Shown here: positions 34,401 to 42,796 of the stretch, one piece after another
How positions within the stretch are numbered: position 1 is the stretch's first letter
Layout of the letters: each line of letters starts with the position of its first letter
NCBI RefSeq assembly: GCF_004337985.1
Contig: NC_043743.1
Location: 1,755,882 to 1,819,881, forward strand
Reading direction: 5' to 3'
From: Pyricularia pennisetigena
Lineage: Eukaryota > Ascomycota > Sordariomycetes > Magnaporthales > Pyriculariaceae
DNA length: 64,000 nucleotides
Notes under the pieces: generated by a model
What the model saw: only the letters and a program-made list of their open reading frames with translations
What the model was told of the DNA's origin: nothing
The model's database searches: none
Translations under genes and position numbers: made by a program

Positions 34401-34942
34401 TGGACATGCCGCCAGGCGCGCATATCCCGCACGTAGGGCCCTTCACTGCGAGCTACCTCCCCTGGTCGACCGTGTTCGCGGCTGGGGACGCATGCGACGG
34501 GCCGCTGCCCGAGATGGCGCCGCGGGACCACCATGTGATTGTGATCCGGCGAGGCGGCTGTTCCTTCTCGGCCAAGCTGGCCAACATCCCTGCGTACAAG
34601 CGCACCTCTGCGAGCCTGCAGCTCGTCGTGGTTGTTTCGGACGACGACGAGGACGACGGCTTCTTCCGCGACGGCCGCGACGGCGGCGGCATGGCCGCGC
34701 GCGACTACGATAGGATCGTGCGCCCGCTGCTCGACGTCATGCAGACCACCCCGTCGGGCATGGTGAGGCACCATCCCCTCTCCATGCTGCTCGTCGGTGG
34801 TGGCGACGCGGCCTACCACCAGATCTCGCAGGCGGAGCGGCTGGGGCTGACGAGGAGGTATTACATTGAGAGCCATGGCGTCAGAGTTAGAAATATTGTG
34901 ATAGATGACGGGGACAGCGGCGAGCTCACGTTGAAGGCATAA
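31475..34942 (+). CDS. EDEM/Htm1-type GH47 alpha-mannosidase-like protein with PA domain (about 1123 aa)
   Basis: EDEM/Htm1 proteins trim mannose on misfolded glycoproteins in the ER and commit them to degradation. ATG 31475 precedes a hydrophobic signal ([18 protein letters not shown]); a GTG-started extension upstream is not credible. One intron, 31706-31801, joins AFPEDE to LRPVTC, the normal EDEM sequence; its donor GTACAC, CTGAC branch and GCAG acceptor are good. The intron is 96 nt and stop-free, so the unspliced reading stays open (1155 aa). GH47 landmarks are [14 protein letters not shown] (~284), [51 protein letters not shown] (~567) and FTTEGHPL (~596), all as in active members. A PA domain follows at about 960-1060 ([12 protein letters not shown]) with an acidic loop. 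The tail has no HDEL-type signal. Size and PA domain resemble EDEM3 more than yeast Htm1. Confidence 0.92.
   Translation: [1155 protein letters not shown]
31706..31801 (+). other. Stop-free 3n intron in the EDEM-type gene
   Basis: Ninety-six nucleotides with GT and AG ends and a CTGAC branch-like site; it contains no in-frame stop and is a multiple of three. Removal restores the family sequence across the junction. Confidence 0.85.
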
Positions 34943-35436
34943 AGAATGGCATGGAATTTTGTAACGATTTGATATAGACAACTGCGTGTAGACTGATGAT
35001 GAAATGAGCGTGTATATACTGACTGGCATTTTGTTTGGTTGGCGGTATGATGATTTCGAACATCAAGAGGCCATCTGGGTTTTAGAGTTTGCAACACAAA
35101 GCCTTTTTTTTTCTCCCGGGCGTTTCCAACGACAACAGTTTGGTAATGGACAATACGACTATGTATAGTAGTTGTTCATGGTTGGACGTGTGCTTAGGAT
35201 ACCATATGGCATTGCTGAAGCTAGAAAAACCGGCCGTGATGGCCTCAGATGTAGACCTAGTGAACACAACGGGCGCCAAAAAGCCGACCCGGGAACCAAA
35301 AGACACCATGTACAGTTCCAATTTTACGAAAGACTGCTACATTCCTAGCCATTCGCTTTCGAATCCTCTTCGACCAGCCACCTTCCTATACCAACCATCC
35401 ACCACCCCGCGAATCACCACCAAAAGACCACAAAGC
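34943..35436. other. Intergenic between convergent genes, 494 bp
   Basis: Shared 3' region of the EDEM-type gene (plus) and SDH4 (minus). No gene recognised. Confidence 0.6.
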
Positions 35437-36163
35437 TCACGCCGTCCAGATCCTCCTGACACCCTCGGTCAAGCCGACGTCGTTGGTCTCAAACTCGTAC
35501 AGACCGACACCGACGATGGCGGTGGCGATGTTGAGCAGCCACATGGCGGCCTTGCGGGACTTGGGCACACGGCGCTGGGGCAGATAGTCGGTGATGATGT
35601 TCTGGAGGCCGAGGTGTGAGTGCAGCAGCAGCGTGCTGCAGAGGATGGCGTCCATGACGGGGTTGTAGGAGCCGGCGGCGAAGGGCGCAACCGTCAGCGG
35701 CACCAGGCCGGCGGCCAGGATGCGCTCAAAGGTCCAGTGGTAGTGGCCGTGGCTAGGGGACGGGGGCGGGACGGGGGCAGGGTCGTTGACTGTGGGTTTT
35801 GTTTCCTTAGTGTTAGCTTCACGAAGCAAAAGAAAAGTCCGGCGGCAGTGAGAGTCGGCTTCCTCGTCACTGCCGGTTTGGTGATATGGAACGGTTGCGG
35901 GAGGGAGGCTTCGTTCGTACCGGTTCCCTGGATTTTTTCTATGATGGAGTTAGTTAGCAACCTGATAACGCTTCCTGTCTGTTTCGACGCGCGCATTTAC
36001 TGCGCGGAATGGACTCACGAGGCAGCGGGGGCAGCAGGTTTCTCCTGCTTGAGGCGTGGAAGGCAGCTATCCTGGGGATGTTGTTGGCGAGGGTGCGCTG
36101 CGCCAGCGAGGTCGGGCCGGCCCGGCAGGCGACCTGCCTGAGCGGACGTGCGATTGAGGCCAT
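35437..36163 (-). CDS. SDH4: Succinate dehydrogenase membrane anchor subunit, CybS/SDH4 (about 171 aa)
   Basis: SDH4 is one of two membrane subunits that anchor complex II in the inner mitochondrial membrane and help bind ubiquinone and haem. Three exons on the minus strand: 36163-36019, 35938-35921 and 35789-35437. The middle exon is only 18 nt and supplies QKIQGT, giving LLPPLPQKIQGTVNDPAPVPPP, as expected just after the presequence. The N-terminus is an Arg/Ala/Ser-rich mitochondrial targeting peptide (MASIARPLRQVACRAG). The mature part has the CybS hallmarks HWTFERILAAGLVPL, LLLHSHLGLQNIITDYLP (His/Asp of the haem-quinone region) and three hydrophobic spans. Length is normal for the family. 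Its ATG lies 601 bp from that of the divergent mitochondrial TyrRS, so they share a promoter region. Confidence 0.93.
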
Positions 36164-36764
36164 GGTGAATAGAATTGAACTGTGTATTAAGAAATTTGGT
36201 GCCAAGTTTGTTTGCTGGCTTTCGTGAGTTTTTTTTTGTGGTTGCGCAAAGAAAAACCCGGCTGGTCTGGTAATGATCGCTATTCTCCCCCTGGAGCAAG
36301 TGCAGTGCGTCAACGGTAATCTTCAATTGGTGATGGGATGCTCCAGCCGGTCGGCAGGCGTCCCCCATGCCGAGGATGAGTATCGGAAGCTTTCTGATTG
36401 GCTGACATGTTGTGCCTGACTTATGGGGCACTCAATTAGCTGCCGTTCGTCCAGCCAGAGCGTTGCAATCACATGAGAGCGCGACATGGAGAGCGGCCAA
36501 GCCAGCTTCCATGGTGGGGATGCCACCCCTGTATTCATCAGTGGAGCTTCGACCAATCATGGGAATGCACCCACAAAAAAGTTCTTTGCCTACTTTGAGG
36601 TTCAGCTCAATGAATCCAATGCGGTCCATGTTGAGATGCCTCTCGCAGGTACTTTGTATATCATACCCATTACATTACGGTCTTTATTCTAGACTGAGAT
36701 CTAGCCCGGCACAGGCCAGCTGCTGCTTTGGAGCCGTCCAACTCGGCTCGCAAAGCTATCGAGC
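36164..36764. promoter_or_regulatory. Shared 601-bp promoter region of SDH4 and the mitochondrial TyrRS gene
   Basis: Divergent start codons at 36163 (minus) and 36765 (plus) with no other gene between. I did not identify a specific operator. Both products act in mitochondria. Confidence 0.6.
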
Positions 36765-38847
36765 ATGCTTTCATCATCTTTCATAAAGCTCCGCGGGCCG
36801 GCGCGACATCAGATCTGCAGAAGATGCTTAGCTCCGCAAACATTAGCGAATTTCTCGACCAGCCGCGTACTCCGAGCGACGGAGGAAACCAAGGAAACTT
36901 CACCTCGCTCACAAATCGTACTGAAACCTATTGGGAAAACCGAGTCAATAAAACTCTATGCCAAAAAGAAGGCTGCCGCTACTGCTTGGGCTGAACGGGC
37001 GGACAGGATACAAGATGGTAAAGAACCGTGTTTGTGGGACGTTTTTGAAGAGCGTGGGCTTGTAAAGGATGTTGCTGGGTATGTCTATGTCTCGCCCGCT
37101 TCACCTCTCGTCACAAATCGCGATGCACAATTCTCTGCGATATGACGGACGTGCTTTGGTCTGGGTGGCTGACTCTGTAGGAGTGAACAGATCCCGAGAA
37201 GCCATACGTGAGTTGATGCGGCTGAAAAGGATAGGAGCCTACGTTGGTATTGACCCTACTGCCGCCTCCCTTCATCTCGGCCACTTGGTGCCGCTGATGC
37301 CGTTGTTCTGGATGTACATGAACGGCTACACAAGCATCACCCTGCTCGGCAGTGCTACCGCCAAGGTGGGCGACCCTTCAGGGCGCTTGACCGACCGGGA
37401 AAAGCAGCACCGCGAGGTATTCAACAAGAACATGGTCTCGATGCACTACCAACTGAAGAAACTCTGGACCAATGTCGACGCTATGGCCAGGCGGTACGGG
37501 TACAAGCAAGAGTGGGCGTGGACGCGCGGTCAAAGAAACAACAACGAATGGTGGAACAAACAACCACTCCTCGAATTCCTCCAACTGCTGGGCTCGAACG
37601 TGAGAGTTGGTCCAATGCTCAGCAGAGACACGGTCAAGCGGAAGCTGACCGAGGGAGACGGACTCTCCTTTGCTGAGCTCACTTATACCCTGATGCAAGG
37701 ATGGGACTGGTGGGTTCTGTACAAACAGCTTGGGGTACAGATGCAAATAGGGGGCTCTGATCAGTTCGGGAACATCGTGCAGGGTGTCGAGGTGGTCAAG
37801 ACAGTGCGGCCACAACAGCCCATCCCTGGAGTCGATCCATCGTCGCCTCTCGAGGACATTGTTGGCTTCACAACCCCACTACTCACAAATTCGTCTGGCG
37901 ACAAGATCGGAAAATCAAGCGGCGGAGGCAACCTCTGGCTCAGCAACATCAAGACTAGCCCGTACGACTTGTACGGCTACTTTGTCCGTCAACCAGATGA
38001 GGATATGGAGCGCATGCTCAAGTTATTCACTTTTATCCCAACCAAAGAAATTAGCGAGATTCTCGCAGAGCACGAAACAGACAAACCCAAGAGGGTGGCT
38101 CAGCACAGGCTGGCCTTTGAGGTGATTGCTCTGGTGCACGGCATGGATGTTGCCGAGAGCACCCAGGTTGAGCACAAGGCCATGCACGGCAAGGGCTCAG
38201 TCCAGACTCTGTTTACGCATGACACGAAGGAACAGGTGCTGCTCAACTCGGCGCCCGAGGCCCACAAGAAGCTGCCAATGAAGCTGATCGAGAAGGGCAA
38301 TATCGCGCGCATCCTCTTCGCTGCGGGGCTGGCCAAGAGCGTGAGTGATGGCCATCGTCTCGCAACGCAGCAGGCCGTGTACGTTGGAGGCCGGGAGGGC
38401 CCAACCAAGGAAATGAGCGCCAACCTCTCTTTCGTCCCCGTTAAGATTTGGTTCCCTGAGGACACCAAGAACTACCTGATCAACAACAACTTGTTGATCC
38501 TTCGCAAGGGCAAGCACGATATCCGGATTATCGAGTTCGTTAGCGACGAGGAGTACGAAGCTCTGGGCGAGACATACCCCGGACAGCCTGGCACTGGTAA
38601 AGTGCGCAATATGCGGGCGATTGCAAAGCTTCGACAGTCCATGGTCGAAGACGTTGGTGCTGACGGCGCAGATGCCACGGCCACGCCGTCAGACTCGAAA
38701 TTACAAGCTTTGAGGAAGCAGCTTGAGTTTTTCCAGGCGAACTTTGACCCAAATGTGCACAACCCGAAATCACACCCCGAAAAGATTAGGGCGAAGATAC
38801 AACGACTAGAGCAGCAACAGAAGCTGTTTGATCAAGAGGGAAATTAG
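36765..38847 (+). CDS. Mitochondrial tyrosyl-tRNA synthetase, CYT-18-like (about 656 aa)
   Basis: Charges mitochondrial tRNA-Tyr; in Neurospora and relatives the same protein (CYT-18) also helps splice mitochondrial group I introns. Two exons: 36765-37078 and 37191-38847. The acceptor at 37190 keeps the frame and yields [33 protein letters not shown], as in the family; a TAG ten bases earlier would shift the frame. The N-terminus is a Ser/Arg targeting peptide, then a charged helix-rich extension (IKLYAKKKAAATAWAERADR, about residues 62-81) of the kind that matters for intron binding in CYT-18. The class I motifs are HLGHL (about 133) and KIGKSSG (about 342, in place of KMSKS). An S4-like C-terminal RNA-binding domain covers about 465-530, followed by a charged tail. 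Splicing activity is inference from family; catalytic motifs look intact. Confidence 0.93.
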
Positions 38848-39130
38848 ACGCGGGATTTTGATGTATTGATATTGGCCAGAAAGTTCATTGCTGTGAAAAG
38901 TCCAGGACTTCACGTCCTTGTACAAAATGTATAATCCATATAAATGTAGATGTAGCCATACTGTTCTTGCAACATAAAATAGGATACCTTTAGACTGTTC
39001 TGTCCATCTTCTTTTGTTCCGTGTAGCTAGCATGAAAGATGGCCATACTTTGAGGACGTGGCTAGGGTTGAAACGCTCGCTATGGGGGGGTATCACAACA
39101 TGAAACCAAGATTCATTGCAACCAGACAAA

Positions 39131-40740
39131 CTACCTATAGAATACCGTCAGGTCGCCCGGCGGCAGGGGGAGGTTCCTCAGCCTGTCCAGAATCTCGGGG
39201 TCGGAGAGGTTCTGCTCCGTGATGATCTGATCGAAGCAGTGGCGGCCGTCGGTATACCTCTGCAGCGGGTCTGCGTTTGCGTCCCTCGATGGCCTCGCCT
39301 GCCCCGTGGCCAGGGCGGCGATGTACTGCTTGGAGACGACGTGCTTGTGGACGCGGTACAGGAACCCTTTGATGACGCCGAACTGGACCAGGCGCCGCAC
39401 GTCGACGAACCGCAGCACGTCGAACCCCGTGTCCAGGTGCACCTTGAGCCACTCCATCACGGTCCGGCCCGCGCAGAAGCTCGTCATGAGCTTGACGAGC
39501 AGGAAGTTGCTCACCCGCGGAGGCGTACCCGGGTGCGACAGGCGGTAGTGGTGGTGATGGTGGTGCGCGGTGGGGGAAGTCTCGGCCGACGAGCGGCTGC
39601 CAAAGTGGTTGTTGTTGCCCGTCGAGGCTGGGGAGGCGTCGCCGCCATTGCCACCGTTGCCGCCGCCGCCGCTGTTGCTGCTGCTGGAGGGCCCGGGCGG
39701 CATGACGCAGACGTAGGCGGCGCACTCATCGACGACGCCGTCCAGGTTCGCGACGAACTCGTGGATGGAGGGGCGTGGCGCATAGCACGAGCCAAAGAAG
39801 AACATGTCGAGGAGGAGGATGGTGTCGTAGTAGAGCAGGTGGCGGAGGGCCAGCTGGGTCAGTTCGATGGAGACGTCGGCGAGGAAGGCGATGCGGCGGA
39901 CGTCGTTGACGCCGTCGATGTGGGCGATGACCTTTTGCATGGTCAGGTCCCAGGTGTCGTCGACGATGTCGGCGAGGCGCAGCTTGGCGACGGGGACGTG
40001 CCACCCCTTGACCTGGGGCGGGACCGGGTGATAGGGGAAGAGCTTCATGTTGATGGCGTTGGCGTCGTCGACGGGGATCATGCACTCGCCGTAGTTGTTG
40101 AGGTCCTCCCTGACGATCTCCAGCAGGCCCTCGATGGGGCGGCGGGCGCTGAGGTCGTCATACCCGGCCGAGGAGCTGTGGCAGACGGGGCCGGCGGCGA
40201 CGAGCCCGCCGCCCAGGGCGCTCAGGTACTCGTTTTGCTTCTCGAGCTCGGCAAAGGTGACGGCAAGGCGGCGGACCACGCGCTCGTAGGGCAGCTGGTC
40301 GGCAGCGGACAGGCCGGCGTCGACGACGAGGCCAAAGTTGAAGATGAACTCGTTGCGGTGGTACTTTGGGTGGAAGATGGAGACGGGGAAGCCCAGGATG
40401 CTGTACTTGCCGTCCGGGTCCGTCACCGTCACGTACCGGTTGAAGAAGGCCTTGCGCGGGATGATGTACTCCTGCAGCACGTCAAAGTCGAGGAGCGGTG
40501 GCTTGGTGGCGCCCTCGGACGGCACGATGCATCCGGGAGGACTTTGGGCGACGATTTTGGTGCCTGGCGGTGACGGTCAGTCGCTTGCTTGCACTTGGCG
40601 GGTGAGCAGGTTTGAAAATGTGATGAAACAATAAAATAAATCCGAAATGGATTTGCTCCTCTTGGGTATGAACGATATATCGAGCGGAGGTACTTGCCTT
40701 CTTGGGGCAGAAACCTGGCGTAAAATATTCCTTGTATCAT
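39131..40740 (-). CDS. NPR2: NPR2, nitrogen permease regulator 2 (GATOR1/SEACIT subunit, about 491 aa)
   Basis: NPR2 forms, with NPR3 and IML1, the GTPase-activating complex that inhibits TORC1 when amino acids or nitrogen are scarce; it acts at the vacuole membrane. Two exons: 40740-40698 and 40563-39131. The first encodes MIQGIFYARFLPQEG and the second resumes TKIVAQSPPGCIVPSE, the normal NPR2 start. The only phase-compatible junction uses a GC donor (AAG|GCAAGT) with a CAG acceptor. Further family blocks are PRKAFFNRYVTV, YSILGFPVSI, RNEFIFNFGLV, WDLTMQKVIAHIDGV and the C-terminal winged-helix part ending LPPGDLTVFYR. A Gly/Asn/Ser/His-rich insert (about residues 320-365) is low-complexity. 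The opposite strand is open for 485 codons, a GC-bias shadow. It converges with the TyrRS gene (283 bp between stops). Confidence 0.93.
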
Positions 40741-40753
40741 GATTGCCTCTGGG

Positions 40754-40770
40754 TGCTTGCTTGCTTGCTT
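40754..40770. repeat. TGCT tetranucleotide microsatellite in NPR2 5' UTR
   Basis: Just over four copies of TGCT, read AAGCAAGCA on the NPR2 strand, beginning 13 nt upstream of the NPR2 start codon. Confidence 0.9.
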
Positions 40771-41364
40771 CAGTCCGTAACAAGCCGACGAAAAAGGAGA
40801 GAATGATCCAAGTTAACGTGGCAAAATCTTGGACAAGCGGCAGTGAAATGAAACCTTTTCCCCGTCTGCCCTCAAATGTTTGTGTTTGCCATGTCTGCTG
40901 GCCAAGATCGATTAGGATCGATAAATACTTTTTTTTTTCTGTTCAATGGAATCAATCCCAGACGCGTAACGACAATGTCGGCGAATCAATCATGTAGTAA
41001 ACTTCACCCTGACGACTGGGAAAGGTGAATCAGTAAATCGGATGAATTCTACCGTATACAGAGCTCATATAAGTTTCAAAACTCCTAGACTCGGATTTCA
41101 CTGCTCTTGCGAAGCCACGACGTTGCAAAACAAACCAACGTAAAATCAGAATTGAGCATAGTGCAAACAGTCGGTCACGTGGGCAAGTAAATACAGTTGT
41201 GACTGACTGAAATCGTACTTGACCTGCAAACGAGGCTTAATGTTCACTACAAATAACTTGCTTATTCTGGTTCTGTATAGACCTGTCGGATAAATCAAGT
41301 CACCAATTCTCTGCTAGGATGAAATTGTCTTCAATTTCAGAAGTCTCTGAAGTTTTCCTCACAT

Positions 41365-41380
41365 GACGTACGCGTACGTC
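41365..41380. promoter_or_regulatory. 16-bp perfect palindrome, CRE-like
   Basis: GACGTACGCGTACGTC reads the same on both strands and carries two TGACGT/ACGTC-type half sites of bZIP regulators. It lies in the divergent region between NPR2 and the PhyH-like gene, about 440 bp from the latter's start. That it is an operator is inference. Confidence 0.5.
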
Positions 41381-41761
41381 CGTAATCAATAGTATAGCTG
41401 CTCCCAAGCACCCCGCAGTTGGCAAGATTACAAGGGGTGGAGATAGTGGAAACAACATTCCCCCCCTTCCCTCATTTGATCCATGGAGCATTGAGACCTC
41501 CAACAATACACACTTACTCTATTCCGTCTCGCCTCAGCTCAGACATCGGGTCTATATCCGGCTTGCTGGCTCGCTAGACTGCAACGTATCATCCGCTAGT
41601 TTGAATCTCTTTCCAGTCACCGGCCCGGGTGCTTGCAGGACTTGGTTCTAGGTGTATAAGCAGAGCCAAAGGGAGTGGGAATACAAGACCTGCCTATTGT
41701 CTAAGGCGAGGCAAGGGGAGCTCTACTTGGCCGCCGAAACAGTACAATTTTACTGTGCAAC

Positions 41762-41765
<4 letters not shown>

Positions 41766-41816
<51 letters not shown>
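41766..41816 (+). repeat. 51-nt uninterrupted poly-A tract ending 2 nt before an ATG
   Basis: Fifty-one A residues followed by CA and then the ATG of the PhyH-like gene at 41819. It is the longest homopolymer resolved in the window. Confidence 0.95.
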
Positions 41817-41817
<1 letters not shown>

Positions 41818-41818
41818 A

Positions 41819-42730
41819 ATGACTCCTACTACTACAGGGCTGCGCGAGTCCCTCGAAAGGGACGGATTTGTCGTGATACCCCAGGCTCTAGGCTCCGAGC
41901 AATTAGCCAAGCTACGCGAAGCAGCCGCCGACGTTGAAAGGCTCGCTCGCGCGGGCGGGTGGCCTCATATCCGCACCGTCGGGAAGCAGTTTCCGCCCTG
42001 GCCATCTAAGCCCAACGACGAAGAAGGCGGCATCTGGGGTGTACAGAGTCTGCTGCACCCAGACATGCCTGGTCGGGACGAGTTTGCGCGGCTGTACTTT
42101 TCAGAAACGATACTGGGTCCCGCGCGAGAACTGATGGGCGACGACTCCGGGGATCGGGGCTGCAGAGAGGAGGACCTGGTCATGGAGCTGCTCAACATGC
42201 TGGTGCGTCCGGGCAAGGCGTTTGAGCTGCGCTGGCATCGTGACGACATCGGGCCCGATGCGACAGACGACGAGGAGCTCCGGAGGCTGTCGGAACCGGC
42301 GTGGCATGCCCAGTGGAACCTGGCGCTGTGGGACGACGACAGCCTGATCCTCGTGCCTGGATCGCACGCCCGCGCACGAACCACTCAGGAGCGGTCTGCC
42401 GGTCCGTACGAGACTGGGCTGGAGGGCGAGATGCGTGTCAGGCTGCGCGCTGGCGACGTTGCATTCTACAACAACAACATCTTTCACCGCGGTGCCTACG
42501 ATCCCACCAAGAAACGCCTGACGATCCACGGCTCGGTGGGACACGTCCGTGGGGGCCAGCTCAGGGCGAGGAATGTGCTCCAGCATGATGTCACATGGAT
42601 TGATCGCTGCAGCTTCAAAGATGCACTTGGATCTGACCAGCGCACCCTCGACAGAGCAGAAGCTATGCGGGAACGTCTAATCCGGCTGGGAAGGGAAAGC
42701 GGCGACGTCGGGTATTCGTTGAGTGGCTGA
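41819..42730 (+). CDS. Phytanoyl-CoA dioxygenase (PhyH) family protein (303 aa)
   Basis: PhyH proteins are Fe(II)/2-oxoglutarate dioxygenases that hydroxylate lipids or secondary metabolites. Single exon. The N-terminus LRESLERDGFVVIPQAL is the classic PhyH opening. The iron triad is H140-x-D142 (RWHRDD) and H223 (IFHRGAYD), with R233 (KKRLTIHGS) placed to bind 2-oxoglutarate; PGSH at 180-183 is also typical. All ligands are present, so it should be active. No signal peptide or clear peroxisomal PTS1 at the C-terminus (ends SLSG). A 51-A run ends two bases before the ATG, making an unusual leader if transcribed. The 3' end faces the AlkB-like gene at 66 bp. The substrate cannot be predicted. 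Confidence 0.88.
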   Translation: MTPTTTGLRESLERDGFVVIPQALGSEQLAKLREAAADVERLARAGGWPHIRTVGKQFPPWPSKPNDEEGGIWGVQSLLHPDMPGRDEFARLYFSETILGPARELMGDDSGDRGCREEDLVMELLNMLVRPGKAFELRWHRDDIGPDATDDEELRRLSEPAWHAQWNLALWDDDSLILVPGSHARARTTQERSAGPYETGLEGEMRVRLRAGDVAFYNNNIFHRGAYDPTKKRLTIHGSVGHVRGGQLRARNVLQHDVTWIDRCSFKDALGSDQRTLDRAEAMRERLIRLGRESGDVGYSLSG

Positions 42731-42796
42731 CACGACAGGTGCAAACATATTCACAAAACTGTAGACGACTGGCTGGTCGGAATGGGCCTGCTCAAA

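Larger units (their letters stand above)
40741..41818. promoter_or_regulatory. Divergent intergenic region of NPR2 and the PhyH-like gene, 1.08 kb
   Basis: Start codons face away from each other at 40740 and 41819. The region holds a TGCT tetranucleotide run next to NPR2, a 16-bp palindrome near its middle and a 51-A run next to the PhyH-like gene, which are listed separately. No further gene. Confidence 0.6.

Noticed and set aside
34313..35029. 238-codon minus-strand frame under the EDEM-type gene
   Set aside because: Antisense to the PA-domain region, Arg/His/Pro-rich, no motifs.
39116..40573. 485-codon open frame on the plus strand opposite NPR2
   Set aside because: It mirrors the NPR2 coding strand in GC-rich third positions, has a Val/Asp/Gly/Gln-heavy composition and no family motifs. 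NPR2 on the other strand has clear homology blocks.
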